Below are positions 28,809-39,882 of a DNA stretch of 64,000 nt, piece by piece (position 1 is the first letter of the stretch; the number at the start of each line of letters is the position of its first letter). Made by a program: the position numbers and the translations under genes. Origin of the DNA: Megalonaias nervosa (Eukaryota > Mollusca > Bivalvia > Unionida > Unionidae). The notes beneath the pieces are model-generated. The model was not told the origin of the DNA, searched no databases, and was given only the letters and a program-made list of their open reading frames with translations. Location of the stretch: NCBI GenBank assembly GCA_016617855.1, contig JAECUM010004923.1, positions 30,641-94,640 of the forward strand, read 5' to 3'.

Positions 28809-31800
28809 ATGACCACAGAGATGAAATCTCCTGAGGTAAAATATCAACAAAAAGTTAATATATTAAATTACAACGAACTAGCCGAAGCAGTGAGAAAATG
28901 TCTGTCGGGTTATAGTGTATATTCTGTTGACGTTATTGTAATGCCTGGCGAAAATGATAGAATATTACTAACAGCAGCAGAAAAGGATAAACTTAATGAT
29001 AGCGCAGTAATGACGCTAAAATTTGATAAAGATGATATTATAGCGTTTGCTCATCATTGTTTAACCAAAAAGGCGCTTACAAAGATCATCGATCCTATAA
29101 GCAAAGAAAACCCAAGCATTATGTTTTCTTGATAAAGCTGATCTTATTATTCCATCAGCAGCAAATTTTACCTCTCTGGGATTAATATCAAAAAGTTTCG
29201 CCGCAACTGAAATTGATTTAAAACTGATTTTCTCGTCTTTTTCGAGATCTGTGCTATTTCCAGCGGAAAAACACGCTGATCGTGTTGACAAGTATATTAG
29301 TCATGTATCAAAATTAAATTTTAATGGCATCGACTTTCCAGTTGCAGAAAATCAAATACCAAAGTTTGAAAAGCAAAATAATGTTTCAATAAATGTTTTC
29401 GGATTAGATGAAAAAGAAAATGTCTATCCGAGATATATTTCAGAAAAAGCTTCACAATTAACGATAAACTTGCTGTTCTACAGGAATCATTATGTTTGGA
29501 TTAAGAACTTTAATGGACTAGTTGGCGGACAGTATAATAAACGAAATAAAAAAAAACGTTCTTTTGTTATCGCTGCTTGCACGGTTGTAATGACAATGAA
29601 ACATTACAAAAGCATTTGCATTACTGTAGTGACGTACAACGAATAACGATGCCGTCCAAAGAAATTAGTTTATCACAGTTTGTCAATCACAATCACAAAC
29701 TAAAAATTCCTTTCGTTATATACGCTGATTTCGAATGCTTACTTCAACCTGTACTTGGCGTAGAAAGTAATCCTAACCAATCGAGTACAAGAAAAACTCA
29801 AAATCATGTTCCATGTGGAGTGGCGTACAAGGTAGTTTGTTGTACTGATTCGAGATTATCTAAACCGATTAAATTACATCGTGGTAAAAATCCAGCTGTT
29901 TGGCTTCTCAAGCAGTTAATTAGCGAAGTTGATAATATATTTAATCGTTTAAAAAGAATAACACCGATGATAAAACTGACATCTCAACAAGAATCTGATC
30001 ACGAGCAAGCGGAATTTTGTCATATTTGTGAAAAAGCTTTTGACTCGCCTGATAATAAAAAAGTACATGACCATTGTCATTTGACCGGGCAATATCGTGG
30101 AGCGGCTCATGATCAGTGTAATTTAAGGTTTCACGCTCCAGATTTTATTCTAATTGTTCTTCACAATTTCCGAGGATATGATAGCCATATTATCGTAGAA
30201 GCTTTTGGCGATCCCGACATAATATCTCGTTTAAAACTTGATAACGTAATCAAATGCATTCCAAATAATTTTGAAAAGTATATGTCAGTTACTTTAGGTA
30301 AGTTGCATTTTATTGACAGCCTACAGTTTATGGCGGCATCATTGGATGAGCTGGTAAAAGGTTGTAGCGAGTTTGATAACTTACAAGATTGTTTTGGAGA
30401 TAAATTTAATCTACTGACTAAAAAAGGAGAATTTCAGTACGAGTATCTAGACGATTGGAGTAAATTTAATGAAACCTCGCTACCCGACAAGGATAAATTT
30501 TATTCGCAACTTAAAAATGAAAATATAACCGATGACGAGTACAAATATGCACAAGATATTTGGAATAAATTTAACTGCAGAACATTTGGTGATTATCATG
30601 GTTTATATTTGAAAACAGATGTTTATTACTAGCAGATGTTTTTGAAAGTTTTCGTCGAGTAAGCTACAGCAATTATGGACTAGATCCTTGTTGGTATTAT
30701 TCTGCTCCCGGGCTGTCATGGGACGCTCTGTTAAAGTTTAGTAAAGGTTAGAATTACTGACTGACGTTGATATGTTTAATTTTATCGAAAAAGGTATCCG
30801 AGGCGGTATTAGCGTTATAACAAAGAAATATGCTGAAGCAAACAACAAATACCTAAAAGAGTATAATCCTAAGCTTCCTTCGAAGTATATAATTCATCTA
30901 GACTGTAATAATTTATATGGTTATTCTATGGCCGAACCAATGCCTTTTGGTGGATTTCGTTGGATTACGGCTGAACAATTTCTATCGGAGACAGAAAAGA
31001 AGATACCTGATGATGTTTCGTATTTCGTTGAAGTTGATCTCGATTATCCAACTTCGCTACACAATTTACACAACGATTATCCTTTCTGTGCGGAATCAAT
31101 GATCATTAATTATAGTATGTTATCTCAAGAACAACAAGCTACAGCATCACCAAGACAAAATTCTATGGTAAAAAAAACTAGTACCAAATTTACTCAATAA
31201 GCGAAATTATGTTTTGCATTATAAAGTTTTAAAACAAGCAGTAGATGCTGGTCTTGTATTGAGGAAAGTTCATAGAGTTTTAAAGTTTAATCCGTCGCCG
31301 TGGATGAGAGGTCATATTAACTCGAACACTTCGAGAAGAGCTGTGGGGAAAACTGATTTTGAAAAAACTTCTTTAAGCTTATGAACAATTCTGTTTTTGG
31401 TAAGCCGATGGAAAATATTAGAAAACGGGTAAATATCGAGCTAGTTAATGATATCAATCGCAGAAATAAACTTGTGTCGGACGATGATTTTGTTAGCATG
31501 AAAATTTTTAATGAAAATCTTGTTGCGACACAAAGAAGAAAAACAAATCTAAAACTAAACAAGCCAATTTACGTTGGAGCTTCCGTGTTAGATTTATCGA
31601 AGTGGCTCATGTACGATTTTCATTATAATTTTGTTGAAATCAGTGGCCGTCAAGTAGACTATTGTTTACTGATACCGACTCGCTCGTGCATGAAATTGAA
31701 TGTGAGGACGTCTATCAGGATATATACGACAATCGACACCTGTTTGATCTTTCCGATTACCCTCGTGACAGTAAATTTCATGACGACACAAACAAAAAGG

Positions 31801-32216
31801 TTATTGGTAAGTTCAAAGATGAAATGAACTCGAGCATCATCAAATACTTTATCGGATTGCGCAGTAAAATGTACGCCGTATTGCTAGATAATAATAAAAT
31901 AACGAAAAAGGCAAAAGGTCTGCCTCGCGATTTTGTTAAAAAGTTTATGAAATTTGATGATTACAAGTACGCGCTTGACGGCGGCGTTAGTTTTATAAGA
32001 GCAATGGCTATTCGAACAAATCGTCATAAACTCGAAACAGATGTCATTATCAAACGCGGATTGAGTAATTTTGATGACAAACGTTATTGCGAAAATGGAG
32101 TAGATACATTTGCACTTGGTTATTGTTTTGATGATAGATCTATACTCGATATTATCTTTTCATCTGACGATAAATCTTTTGATAAATCTATACTTGACAT
32201 TATATTCTATGACTGA
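28809..32216 (+). pseudogene. Polinton 2 protein-primed DNA polymerase B, multiple frameshifts
   Basis: About 1,130 codons in shifting frames (breaks near 29,130, 29,590, 30,630, 30,750, 31,190, 31,375 and 31,660). The N-terminal part has FPVAENQIPKFEKQNN and a C2H2-like segment. Exo I is FVIYADFECLL, Exo II LHNFRGYDSH; an HNH-like CHICEKAF...CHLTGQYRG insert precedes Exo II. Motif A is YIIHLDCNNLYGYSM, motif B NNSVFGKPMENIR, motif C TDTDSLVHEIE; all polymerase motifs survive. The C-terminal part ends LDIIFYD. Distinct in sequence from the Polinton 1 enzyme. AATAAA follows at 32,252-32,257. Confidence 0.9.
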
Positions 32217-32314
32217 GTCATTACGACTAAGGTATGAAATTTTGTGTGAACAATAAAAATAATGTTTGAAAATTTGATAGTGACAAATAGCACAATAGCA
32301 AGATCAAATATCTA

Positions 32315-32713
32315 ATGATAGACGGCAAACAGTTGACAGTTGAAATTAATAATGAAACATCAGGTATATGTTTTACCGCAGTTCGTGACAAGCTAAAACT
32401 TTCGCTTATCAGATCTGATGACAGCGAGTATTTCAATTACCTTGAACAATTGAGCCAGAAGTTATCGGCAGAATTTAAAAACTTTCATGACCCGATAAGT
32501 AAACAAAAATATACTAAACTTACCATCGATCTCTATCGGTCAAAAGTATATTTTATCGACAAAAAATATCCTCTTAACAAACCACAAATAAAGGATTTGT
32601 TTGAGTCTCGTCGCTGTGTGAGCGGTAAAGTAAAATTCTGTCTCTATTATCGTGATGATGAAATATTTCTAGTATCAACGGTTGAAACATTGATAATTGG
32701 TGACGAGGTATGA
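32315..32713 (+). CDS. unknown Polinton 2 gene next to the right TIR
   Basis: 132 codons, intact (QLTVEINNETSGICFTAV, LTIDLYRSKVYFIDKKYP). Mixed alpha/beta composition, no motif recognised. It has its own AATAAA at 32,716-32,721 overlapping the TIR boundary. Its intactness, when neighbours are broken, may only reflect its small size. Confidence 0.5.
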   Translation: MIDGKQLTVEINNETSGICFTAVRDKLKLSLIRSDDSEYFNYLEQLSQKLSAEFKNFHDPISKQKYTKLTIDLYRSKVYFIDKKYPLNKPQIKDLFESRRCVSGKVKFCLYYRDDEIFLVSTVETLIIGDEV

Positions 32714-32817
32714 ACAATAAAAATAATCTTACAAAATTTTCACTTACCTGTTCGCTCGGTGAAGATGTCCTCTTGAAGTGCAGCAGTGCAATGGCTAGAA
32801 GAAAAATTCTCACCGCC

Positions 32818-32824
32818 TTTTATA
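32818..32824 (-). promoter_or_regulatory. TATA box inside the right TIR
   Basis: Inverted copy of the left TIR promoter (TATAAAA on the minus strand), directing inward transcription. The splice donor CAG|GTAAGT follows at 32,748|32,747. Confidence 0.6.
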
Positions 32825-33123
32825 CTGCTGTTCTGGAAAACCCGTTTGGAAATTCCCTATCTTTTACCTGATCTAGAACATTCTAGAAAATCACGTGATT
32901 GACCATTCTGGAAATTCCCTATCTTCTGCTTGATCTAGAACATTCTGGAAAATCTATTGGAAATTCCCTATCTTCGCCTGATTTGAAAACAATTATAAAA
33001 AAAGTATGAAATTTGTATGAACTTTATAAATAATCCGACAAATGAAATTTTGTGTGAACTTTATAAATAATCCGACAAATGAAATTTTGTGTGAACTTTA
33101 TAAATAATGTTGGTGAAATCTTC

Positions 33124-33324
33124 AGTAGTAAGGGAAAAGGCTGGTTATGGATCAGAGATCCTAAAATGCCTCCAAACAAATACGGGTCGGGGGGTGGGTG
33201 GTGGTGGTGGGTAATGGCGGTGGGTGGTGGCGGGAGTGGGGGTGGGGACCCACCCCCCGATCCATATTTGTTTGGGGGTGTTTTAGGAGTCTCTGGGCCA
33301 GAACCAGCCTTTTCCCTTACTACT
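33124..33324. repeat. terminal palindrome of the right TIR
   Basis: Same architecture as the left: AGTAGTAAGGG at 33,124 and its inverse ending at 33,324, with a GGTGGTGGTGGG-rich centre. It is 201 bp against 202 bp on the left. Confidence 0.8.
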
Positions 33325-33490
33325 TCAGCCACTTGCAACATTGTTGCCAATGTCCAGTAACGTGACGTCACCGCACCTGTTCCATTCCTATTGTCGCTAT
33401 ACAATCCCAATATTTTTTGTCGCTATACAGGCCCAATATTTTTGTCTCTATACAAACCCAATATTCCCCCATGTTATTTTCCCCTTCTCG
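33325..33490. repeat. flank of Polinton 2 with three ~26-bp tandem copies
   Basis: After TCAGC the sequence carries a TGACGTCA box (33,362-33,369) and three copies of gtcgctatacaRRcccaatattttt (33,392-33,466). No gene is visible. Confidence 0.6.
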
Positions 33491-33904
33491 CTATCTTTGC
33501 CCACGACCTTTTTGACTGGGATTTCCATTGTCGCTATTGTGCCCCACATTACTACTTACATTCACAGATTTACCTGGTCTTGAATTTTTTTTATTATTGC
33601 CAGTATCACCCAGTTTGCAATTCTGTGTAATGGCCTGCAAATTATTCAAAGAATTATCAAGTTTTTGGCTGTTAATATGATCGATCACAAGTCCATCCTT
33701 GATTAGACTATAAAATCATTCATACATAAATTTACGACAGATTTACCTTTTTTGATTCCCAACAGTAAGCTTGAGATAACCAGCATTATCAACCGAACCG
33801 ACTAGTCTTTGTCGTCGACAGTTCCTAATTACACAAGCACGCGATGCCTCATAATTCTTGATGGGATGCGTTACAAATTCATCGGCATTATTTCCTTGTT
33901 CCAT
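33491..33904 (-). pseudogene. NUMOD4/HNH-type endonuclease remnant
   Basis: A single frame from ATG 33904 to 33491, interrupted by TAA at 33,743-33,745 and a TGA near 33,720. The first part resembles a NUMOD4/intron-encoded nuclease repeat (IKNYEASRACVIRNC, GYLKLTVGN). The second part is the HNH core GLVIDHINSQKLDNSLNNLQ, with the DH...N...N residues present. Such proteins are typical of phages and large DNA viruses and unusual in animals. Confidence 0.7.
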
Positions 33905-34066
33905 TTGTATAGTATATATTAGTTGTCTAAATTATTATTTTATTACTAGAAAAAATGTGGGATGCTAGCCCGAAAATCTAACGAGATAGTCTCAACGTTT
34001 TTTATAGGAGATTCAACGTTGACGTTGATGGCGTTATTTTTTAAATCATAATACCGTTTCAAAACT

Positions 34067-34120
<54 letters not shown>

Positions 34121-34364
34121 CCCGCCGCTATCTACACAAAACTGCGATTTCTCCGGACTCCTTTGTTACATTTCAAACACGGCTTTGGTCCTAGACTTCC
34201 TCTTCACACACTCTATATGTGGTATCCACAGAATTCATTTACACAAGCCCGATTACATGGAGTTGCAGATCTAATGATAAATCACTTGCAACTATTCTTT
34301 GCTTGAATCATTATATATTAGAAATTAAAGTTCAGTTTAAATATATATTTGCCTTAGTTATAAG
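33905..34364. other. non-coding spacer with 52-nt poly-T run
   Basis: Between the divergent HNH and PolB-helicase genes. Contains an uninterrupted T52 (34,069-34,120) and AT-rich sequence with TATATATTTGCC near 34,343 before the PolB start. No ORF of note. Confidence 0.6.
34069..34120. repeat. 52-nt poly-T tract
   Basis: Uninterrupted T run within the third element spacer. It may be a retroposed poly-A tail in reverse orientation or a replication/assembly artefact. Confidence 0.9.
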
Positions 34365-37300
34365 ATGGAGGAATTTACAAGATTATCTGCAATCAAGCCC
34401 TCTCAGGCTACATTTGATCTTGACAGAATAACCACCAACTTGTCGAAGCGAGCTCTGGTTGATGTTGATTTGACGAATAAGACTTCAATAAATCGTATCC
34501 GTGAAGCCAAGAGAGAGTTTCGTAACGATGGCACGGCTCATGTGTGGTGAACACTCAGAATTAGGCAAGACGATAACCCCCAGATTGATGCTACAATGAA
34601 TGACAAGCAAGCAAGGAAAATTATTTAATTATCTTGCCGTCGAACAAAGATACATTTTTAGAATAAAATTTATCGTAGCGGTAGACGCCGCCCAATTAAC
34701 CTGGATTATCCGTGACAAACGTGACCCTATTCAATTACATCACTCTGGGGATGTTGTCACGTTAAATAAAAATTCCAAGCCAGGAATACTGACGGGGGTC
34801 GACAAACTATATTAAGAGCGAGCATACCCTGTGACGGCAGTTGTTTATGCGATATATCCGCTGAATGATAAGCCTAGCGTTGATGACCTCCTGCCGATGA
34901 AACTTTCGACGCTGAATTGTTGCCGAAAGAGTTATAGAACATTTTTCAAACGCGATACGTGGAATGGTTTAACGGATCTGAGGAGCAAAAACGTAAATGA
35001 ATGGGCCAAGCGCGTTGAAGAAAATGGGGCGTCTACCAACGACGTTGGCGAGTTGGAAAAAAATTAAAATTCTCAATAACGGTGAAGACGTTAACGGGGG
35101 AAGTTTCATATGAATCGTATAAATCGAAAAGACCTCCGATAGAGATCGTTGATCATAACGCTCACGCGTGGACGTCGGACGTAAAATTATTTCCACGAAC
35201 TCGAACTGTTAAATTTTTTGACAGTGATATGTTCGATTTTATCAGAAATACCAGTCAGAGTGACCCTGTATCCGTGTGGTTGTTTTAAAGTTCCGAGTAT
35301 AGCTATTATGAACAGTTTGTACGGCCTAATGGAGATATTTATCGTAGAGAATCTCTTCATGGCGAGATGACAAAGATTGCTTTGAAATACACGAACGATA
35401 CTGATGTTATCGTAAGATTACTCAGTAATTGCTTCACCGTTCCGTCAGTTGCTGCTCATTTTGCTGAAAAGGAAAATTCATGGAGGCCAACACGGTTGGA
35501 ATTTCTTGAAGATATACAACGCAGTTGTGTAGAATACGGATACGGCGGATTGTGGAATACTAAATACAATTATAAGGATATGGTTACATGTTATCCTGGA
35601 AGTTTTCTTGGAATGGGAGTGTTCTGAGTATTTTAAAAGATTTGGACATCCAACACACGAGATGACTCGAGTTGCGATAAACGGACCCTCGCCAGATTTG
35701 ATTTAACCGGATTTGCATGTATTGAGTCATCGGAAAACCTTCATCCGGTTGTCGCTGTTTGGTTTGGTCATTTTAATAAACGTGGTTGGACTCCAATAGT
35801 TTTATTATGATATATGCTTGATACAAAAATATTGATATCGTTAACCGTGAGTGAAGCAATAATATCGTATCGTCCACAAAAACAAGTCTAGCTACCAAAC
35901 CCGTTGTCATTAAGATATGTTCTTGACGAGAATCCTGATGTTGTAGAATACAAAATTAAACTTGCAAAAGATCTTGGCAGAAAAATAATTGGGAAATTTA
36001 CGCAGGGAGGATCATACGATCATAAACGACACTGTACAAAATTAATTATCGACGATAATGAGCTCGATTTCATAATTGCTTATACGACAGAGAAAAATAC
36101 ATTTGTAATCGAAATAATGTTAAGTTATCGGACAGAGCCAAACTAGGAACAACTGTAAGCTACATCGATTTGAGACCTTCGATGTTAGCGTACGTCTCGA
36201 TAAACTTATTATCGATGACAAACAGATTTCCTCTAACCGCGGTTAGAGTCGCCACGGATTCATTTTATATCAGTAAAAAATACAGGATTGCTAAATGAAT
36301 TACATATATGCGTTGATGCATCATCGGGCGAAAGAAGAAAAAAAGAGAACAAGTACTCAGTTATTCTGAATCTGCTACTAATGAATCCCCAGACGGATGG
36401 GGGGGGGGGATATAAAAATAATTGAATGCCACAACCATCATCAACACCATCGGTATACGATCCTGTGGCCAGACACAAAACCGTTTATCTCAATGGACCT
36501 GGAGGTTCTGGTAAAACAACACGCGCGATTTAATTATTTCGAAATCCTGACATGTTTTTATTAACTCCGACTCCCCAGAGAAATGAAAGAAAGAGTTAAA
36601 TGTCATACTTAACCACAGTTTCTTTTGGTGGAAGGGAGATGCGTGAACACCTGAACGAATGTGTGAGATATATATTCCTAAGATCATTATCTGGGGTGAG
36701 GTATGTACGGTATCCGTGGACGTATTAAAAATGTTTCTTGATTGGTTATTGACTCGGAATACTGCTGTTACCATGTGTGGCGATCATGGTCAACCACCAC
36801 CTTTTGTCGGTTCATCTCCGCATGACCGGTTAAAAGAATTCGTAGATTATTATGAGGAAATACTCACAGAGCGCTTGATGATTCGTTAAAAGAGTTTAAA
36901 AAACTAATCAGACTGCAGCCAGATAAGATTCAATGTGAAATAATGCGTGAAACAATTCCTGAAACAACAAACGACGATTTTTGGAATTTGTGGAGGCCTG
37001 CTGATTTGATAGTTGCAAGTCGGAAGATAGTTTGTGATTCATTTCAGCAGCGACTATTTCTGTTACATAAAGAAAAGTTTTCACATCTACCTGTGCCATT
37101 GTGTTATCGCCCAGCAGATACGCGTAAACAAAATACTGATATTGAAATTACAGGACGCCTGACAGTCAGGGTAGAACCAAGGAACCAAAAACTCGTTCTT
37201 AATGATATTGTTTTGATTCATGTTGATGTTATTGAGAGCTCGTTAACGATGGATAAATCTCCATGGACTCTAGAATATGCAATAACGATTCGTTCATCAC

Positions 37301-37431
37301 AGTGATTAACTATGTCGGATACTAATATCTGGATTGTCGATGATCGTATCGAATGGTCAAATTTAGTTTATCTAGCAGTGTCAAGAGTCAGAAGAATGTC
37401 TCAGCTGCGGTGGGTTATCATAGTGCAGTGA
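34365..37431 (+). pseudogene. DNA polymerase B fused to SF1 helicase (third element)
   Basis: About 1,020 codons over several frames from ATG 34365. The N-terminal and exonuclease-side region includes VEIVDHNAHAW-like sequence (35,130-35,170) and WRPTRLEFLEDIQRSCVEYG. Polymerase motif A reads KDMVTCYPGSFLGMG (~35,580-35,620), a motif B-like stretch IGKFTQGGSYDHKRH (~35,985-36,030), motif C VRVATDSFYISKK (~36,240-36,280). The helicase follows: Walker A NGPGGSGKTTR (36,490-36,525), motifs II/III KIIIWGEVCTV and GDHGQPPPF (~36,775-36,810), motif VI YLAVSRVRRM (~37,370-37,400). One polypeptide may have combined unwinding and synthesis. Stops and frameshifts make it inactive. Confidence 0.8.
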
Positions 37432-37731
37432 ATAATAATCAAACTCAGGAAATCAACGACGATGTGCTAAGGAAAAAATTAGCTGGTTATCAGCGATGTG
37501 ACAAAAACAAAGCGCAACTTTCATCTTGATGCTGAATTTATCATGACGCTGAAATAATGACAAAACAATCACTGTGCTTGCTGTAACACGGTAATGTTGT
37601 GGCAGTATTCTCCTAATGACCCAAGACAATTTACCGTGGATAGAATTAATTGTAGTTTCGGCCACACACGCAAAAATGCGATGCTGGCCTATCTTGAGTG
37701 TAATCGACGTCGAGGAGCTGGTGTCCTGCTT
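37432..37731. other. spacer between helicase and integrase genes
   Basis: Short open frames only. The convergent ends of the PolB-helicase (plus) and integrase (minus) genes lie on either side. Nothing recognised. Confidence 0.3.
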
Positions 37732-38712
37732 TCACGTAAGTGAAGGCGGTGGTAATTGTGTATCTTCAGGAATTACTTGTAATTGTTCACGTACAAATCC
37801 ACGTTGAGGAGCAGTTGAATCTAGTCTGTAGATTGCAGGTCTATCCGTAGATCTTACCACGCTGGAAATTTTATGTGTGGTTACACTCCATACTGGCTCA
37901 GTCGCTCTTTTTTTACCCCCTTCCTCAAGCTCCCCCGGCTCATACAAATATCTGACAGTCACATTACCTAGTATTGGATGTTTTGAGAGTCACGTCACTT
38001 AAATGGTACGTTTCTTCGAGATTGCATTAAGTGGGGTTCATAGAAATTCCACGAGTAATTTCATTATCTAACGCAGCTATCACACGTGGTAGTCTTGCAA
38101 CCCATTCACGAGATCTCTTGTCCGCCTGAAGTTTGTTCAAGGATATTTCCCGCGCATACTGAAATCCAAACAATCGCTCAGCAAGTGTTCGACTAAATCG
38201 CTCAACGACTGCCTGATCGCGATGAATTGCGGTGTGCCCTCGCCTGATTTTGACGCTATGTTGTTTCATCGGAGATGTTACTGCCCAAGAAATTCTTTGC
38301 CAGGATCAACCTGTAGCAACTGTGGCCATCCCAAGGACCCTCGTCGATAAATTCGTTCAAGCGCAGATGCAACTTCAGTTGCTGTCTTTGTTGATAGTGG
38401 TTCTGCTTCTTTATATCTACCTGCAACGTCAACGACAGTCAACGCTTATTTGTATGTGCGCGATTGACGTCTACCAGTTTTAATAGTATATGGTAAAAAC
38501 AAAATATCTACCTGATGAACTTCATTGGGAGTGCTGACATCAAAATGTGCATACTGAATTTATTTAGGCGGTGGTAGATAAATTTGCCATATTGCCTGTC
38601 GTGCTAACCAATCTGCAGCAACAGAACATGTGACACATGCTGCATCAGCAAGTTTACTAATCGCTGCTCTACCCCTTCAATATCCTCTTGGGCTATAATA
38701 AATCAATTCCAT
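37732..38712 (-). pseudogene. rve-family integrase of the third element
   Basis: A start at ATG 38712 gives YYSPRGY followed by an in-frame TGA. The HHCC-like head has CVTCSVAADWLARQAIW. The DDE core: first Asp in VHQVDILFLPYT, then VVDVAGRYKEAEPL, second Asp in QVDPGKEFLG, Glu in VVERFSRTLAERL. The C-terminal SH3-like part is VRYLYEPGELEEGGK ... FVREQLQVIPEDTQLPP to 37,732. Stops at ~38,575, ~38,450 and 38,027. The sequence is clearly different from the chromodomain integrases of both Polintons, so the three elements used different integrases. Confidence 0.8.
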
Positions 38713-38769
38713 TATAATAGTTATCTATGATTAATTACCGGCCCCTAGCAGTAGTTTACCTTTCATCGC

Positions 38770-39170
38770 AGATCTTATAAAAAAAAATTAGCAAGCGTTT
38801 CTCTGAGAGATTTATATTTTACAGCCTTTAGAGTGTGAATCAACTTCACGTCTACAATATGTCATTGTTGTAGATCTGAATTTTTATATGTAACATCGTG
38901 AATGTAGCATGCTTGATCAATTGCATTTATTGGATACTCTCCAGGTTTTGGTTGATCTTTCTTGTCAAGTTGGATATCAAGTCGGGTTCCAGGACCACAA
39001 TAATTATATCCAGAAAGATGCTTCTCGCCAGGATACTTAGCCTATGGAGTCCCTGGTAATTTTCCCAGTGAAGCAGCGATATCTCCGCCTGTTTCATGAG
39101 AGATAAATCTGTATTTTTTTGTACCAAATTTCATATACTTGCCTGTAAGTGCATGCTTTTTATTCATCAT
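38770..39170 (-). pseudogene. PLA2-like protein of the third element
   Basis: From ATG 39170: a basic head (KKHALTGKYMKFGTKKYRF), an in-frame TAG at 39,042-39,044, then the calcium loop YNYCGPGTRLDIQL and catalytic pair in DQACYIHDVTYK (~38,890). Another stop near 38,857 precedes a helical tail. Layout matches the parvovirus VP1/Polinton PLA2 family, used to cross endosomal membranes. The presence of PLA2 implies this element once had a virion. Confidence 0.7.
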
Positions 39171-39197
39171 CGTTTTTTTATCCACTAGTGGGGGTGG

Positions 39198-39882
39198 GTG
39201 CTCTGCATCGAACACAATATAAATCCATATAATTATTATATATTTCTACAACATGAATGTCATCAATTTCTCAGCGACATGAAGCAAGAGCCAATCAAGC
39301 ATCATCCAGTGCTACCAAATTCTATCAGAGCGATTATCATAGGTCCATCTGTGTCTGATAAGACGCAATTGTTGCTTAACCTGATAATGAGATGGCTCAA
39401 GTGGGATAAGTTGTATTTAGTGGCACCATCTGTAGATGATCAGTGATGCTATGGTGTGCTTAAAGATTTAATGAAAATACAAAATTGTTGGAGGAGGATG
39501 GTAATATTATTGATTTTATCACCAATATTGATGATGCTCCATCTGTGGATGATCTTGATGGATGTATTAATAATCTCGTAGTATACAATGATGTGATGCT
39601 AGACAAACAATCAAATCCAGCTTGGATATTTTCCCTGAGACAGACACAAAAACACCGATATTATTTGTTATTCAGCAATATACACAAATACCTAAAGTGA
39701 TCAAAGATAACTGCAATATTCTGGTTGTCTTTAATGATGTTGATACCCACACACTAAGAAACATCCACCAGACTTGGTGTTCAGGAGACATGGATATGAT
39801 TAAGTTTAAAAACTTCTTTTCAAAAGCACATGCGATTCCTCATGGATTTATCATGATAAATTTACATCATCCTCGGTCGTGA
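39198..39882 (+). pseudogene. A32-like packaging ATPase of the third element
   Basis: Likely start ATG 39279 (an in-frame ATG also at 39198). Walker A reads AIIIGPSVSDKTQLLLN with Asp where Gly-Lys-Thr normally follows Gly. Walker B-like strand NNLVVYNDVMLDKQ (~39,570-39,605). After further frameshifts come TQIPKVIKDNCNILVVF and a C-terminal HGFIMINLHHP, the typical end of this family. Three frames are needed, so it is non-functional. Confidence 0.75.

Larger units (their letters stand above)
13167..33324 (+). mobile_element. Polinton 2 (Maverick), complete outline with nested LTR retrotransposon
   Basis: The two ends are inverted copies (13,167-13,719 and 32,733-33,324). The outermost bases are AGTAGTAAGGG and CCCTTACTACT, and TCAGC directly precedes the left and follows the right terminus (target duplication; Polintons usually make 6 bp). 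Without the nested LTR element the length is about 13.5 kb. The interior encodes penton-like and major capsid proteins, protease, PLA2-integrase and PolB. AT-rich codon use separates it from Polinton 1. Confidence 0.92.
32733..33324 (-). repeat. right TIR of Polinton 2
   Basis: The inverted counterpart of the left TIR. It includes about three copies of a ~36-bp unit (gaactttataaataatccg) at 33,018-33,110, against fewer in the left copy. It ends at 33,324, followed by TCAGC. Confidence 0.93.
33491..39882. mobile_element. third virus-like element: HNH, PolB-helicase, rve integrase, PLA2, packaging ATPase
   Basis: Five broken genes of viral character occupy this stretch and differ from both Polintons: an HNH endonuclease (minus), a PolB fused to an SF1 helicase (plus), an integrase (minus), a PLA2-type protein (minus) and an A32-like ATPase (plus). 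The limits are those of the outermost genes; I found no TIR or target duplication. Grouping them as one element is inference from adjacency and matching decay. I recall similar PolB-helicase fusions in fungal (Rhizophagus) genomes. Confidence 0.6.
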
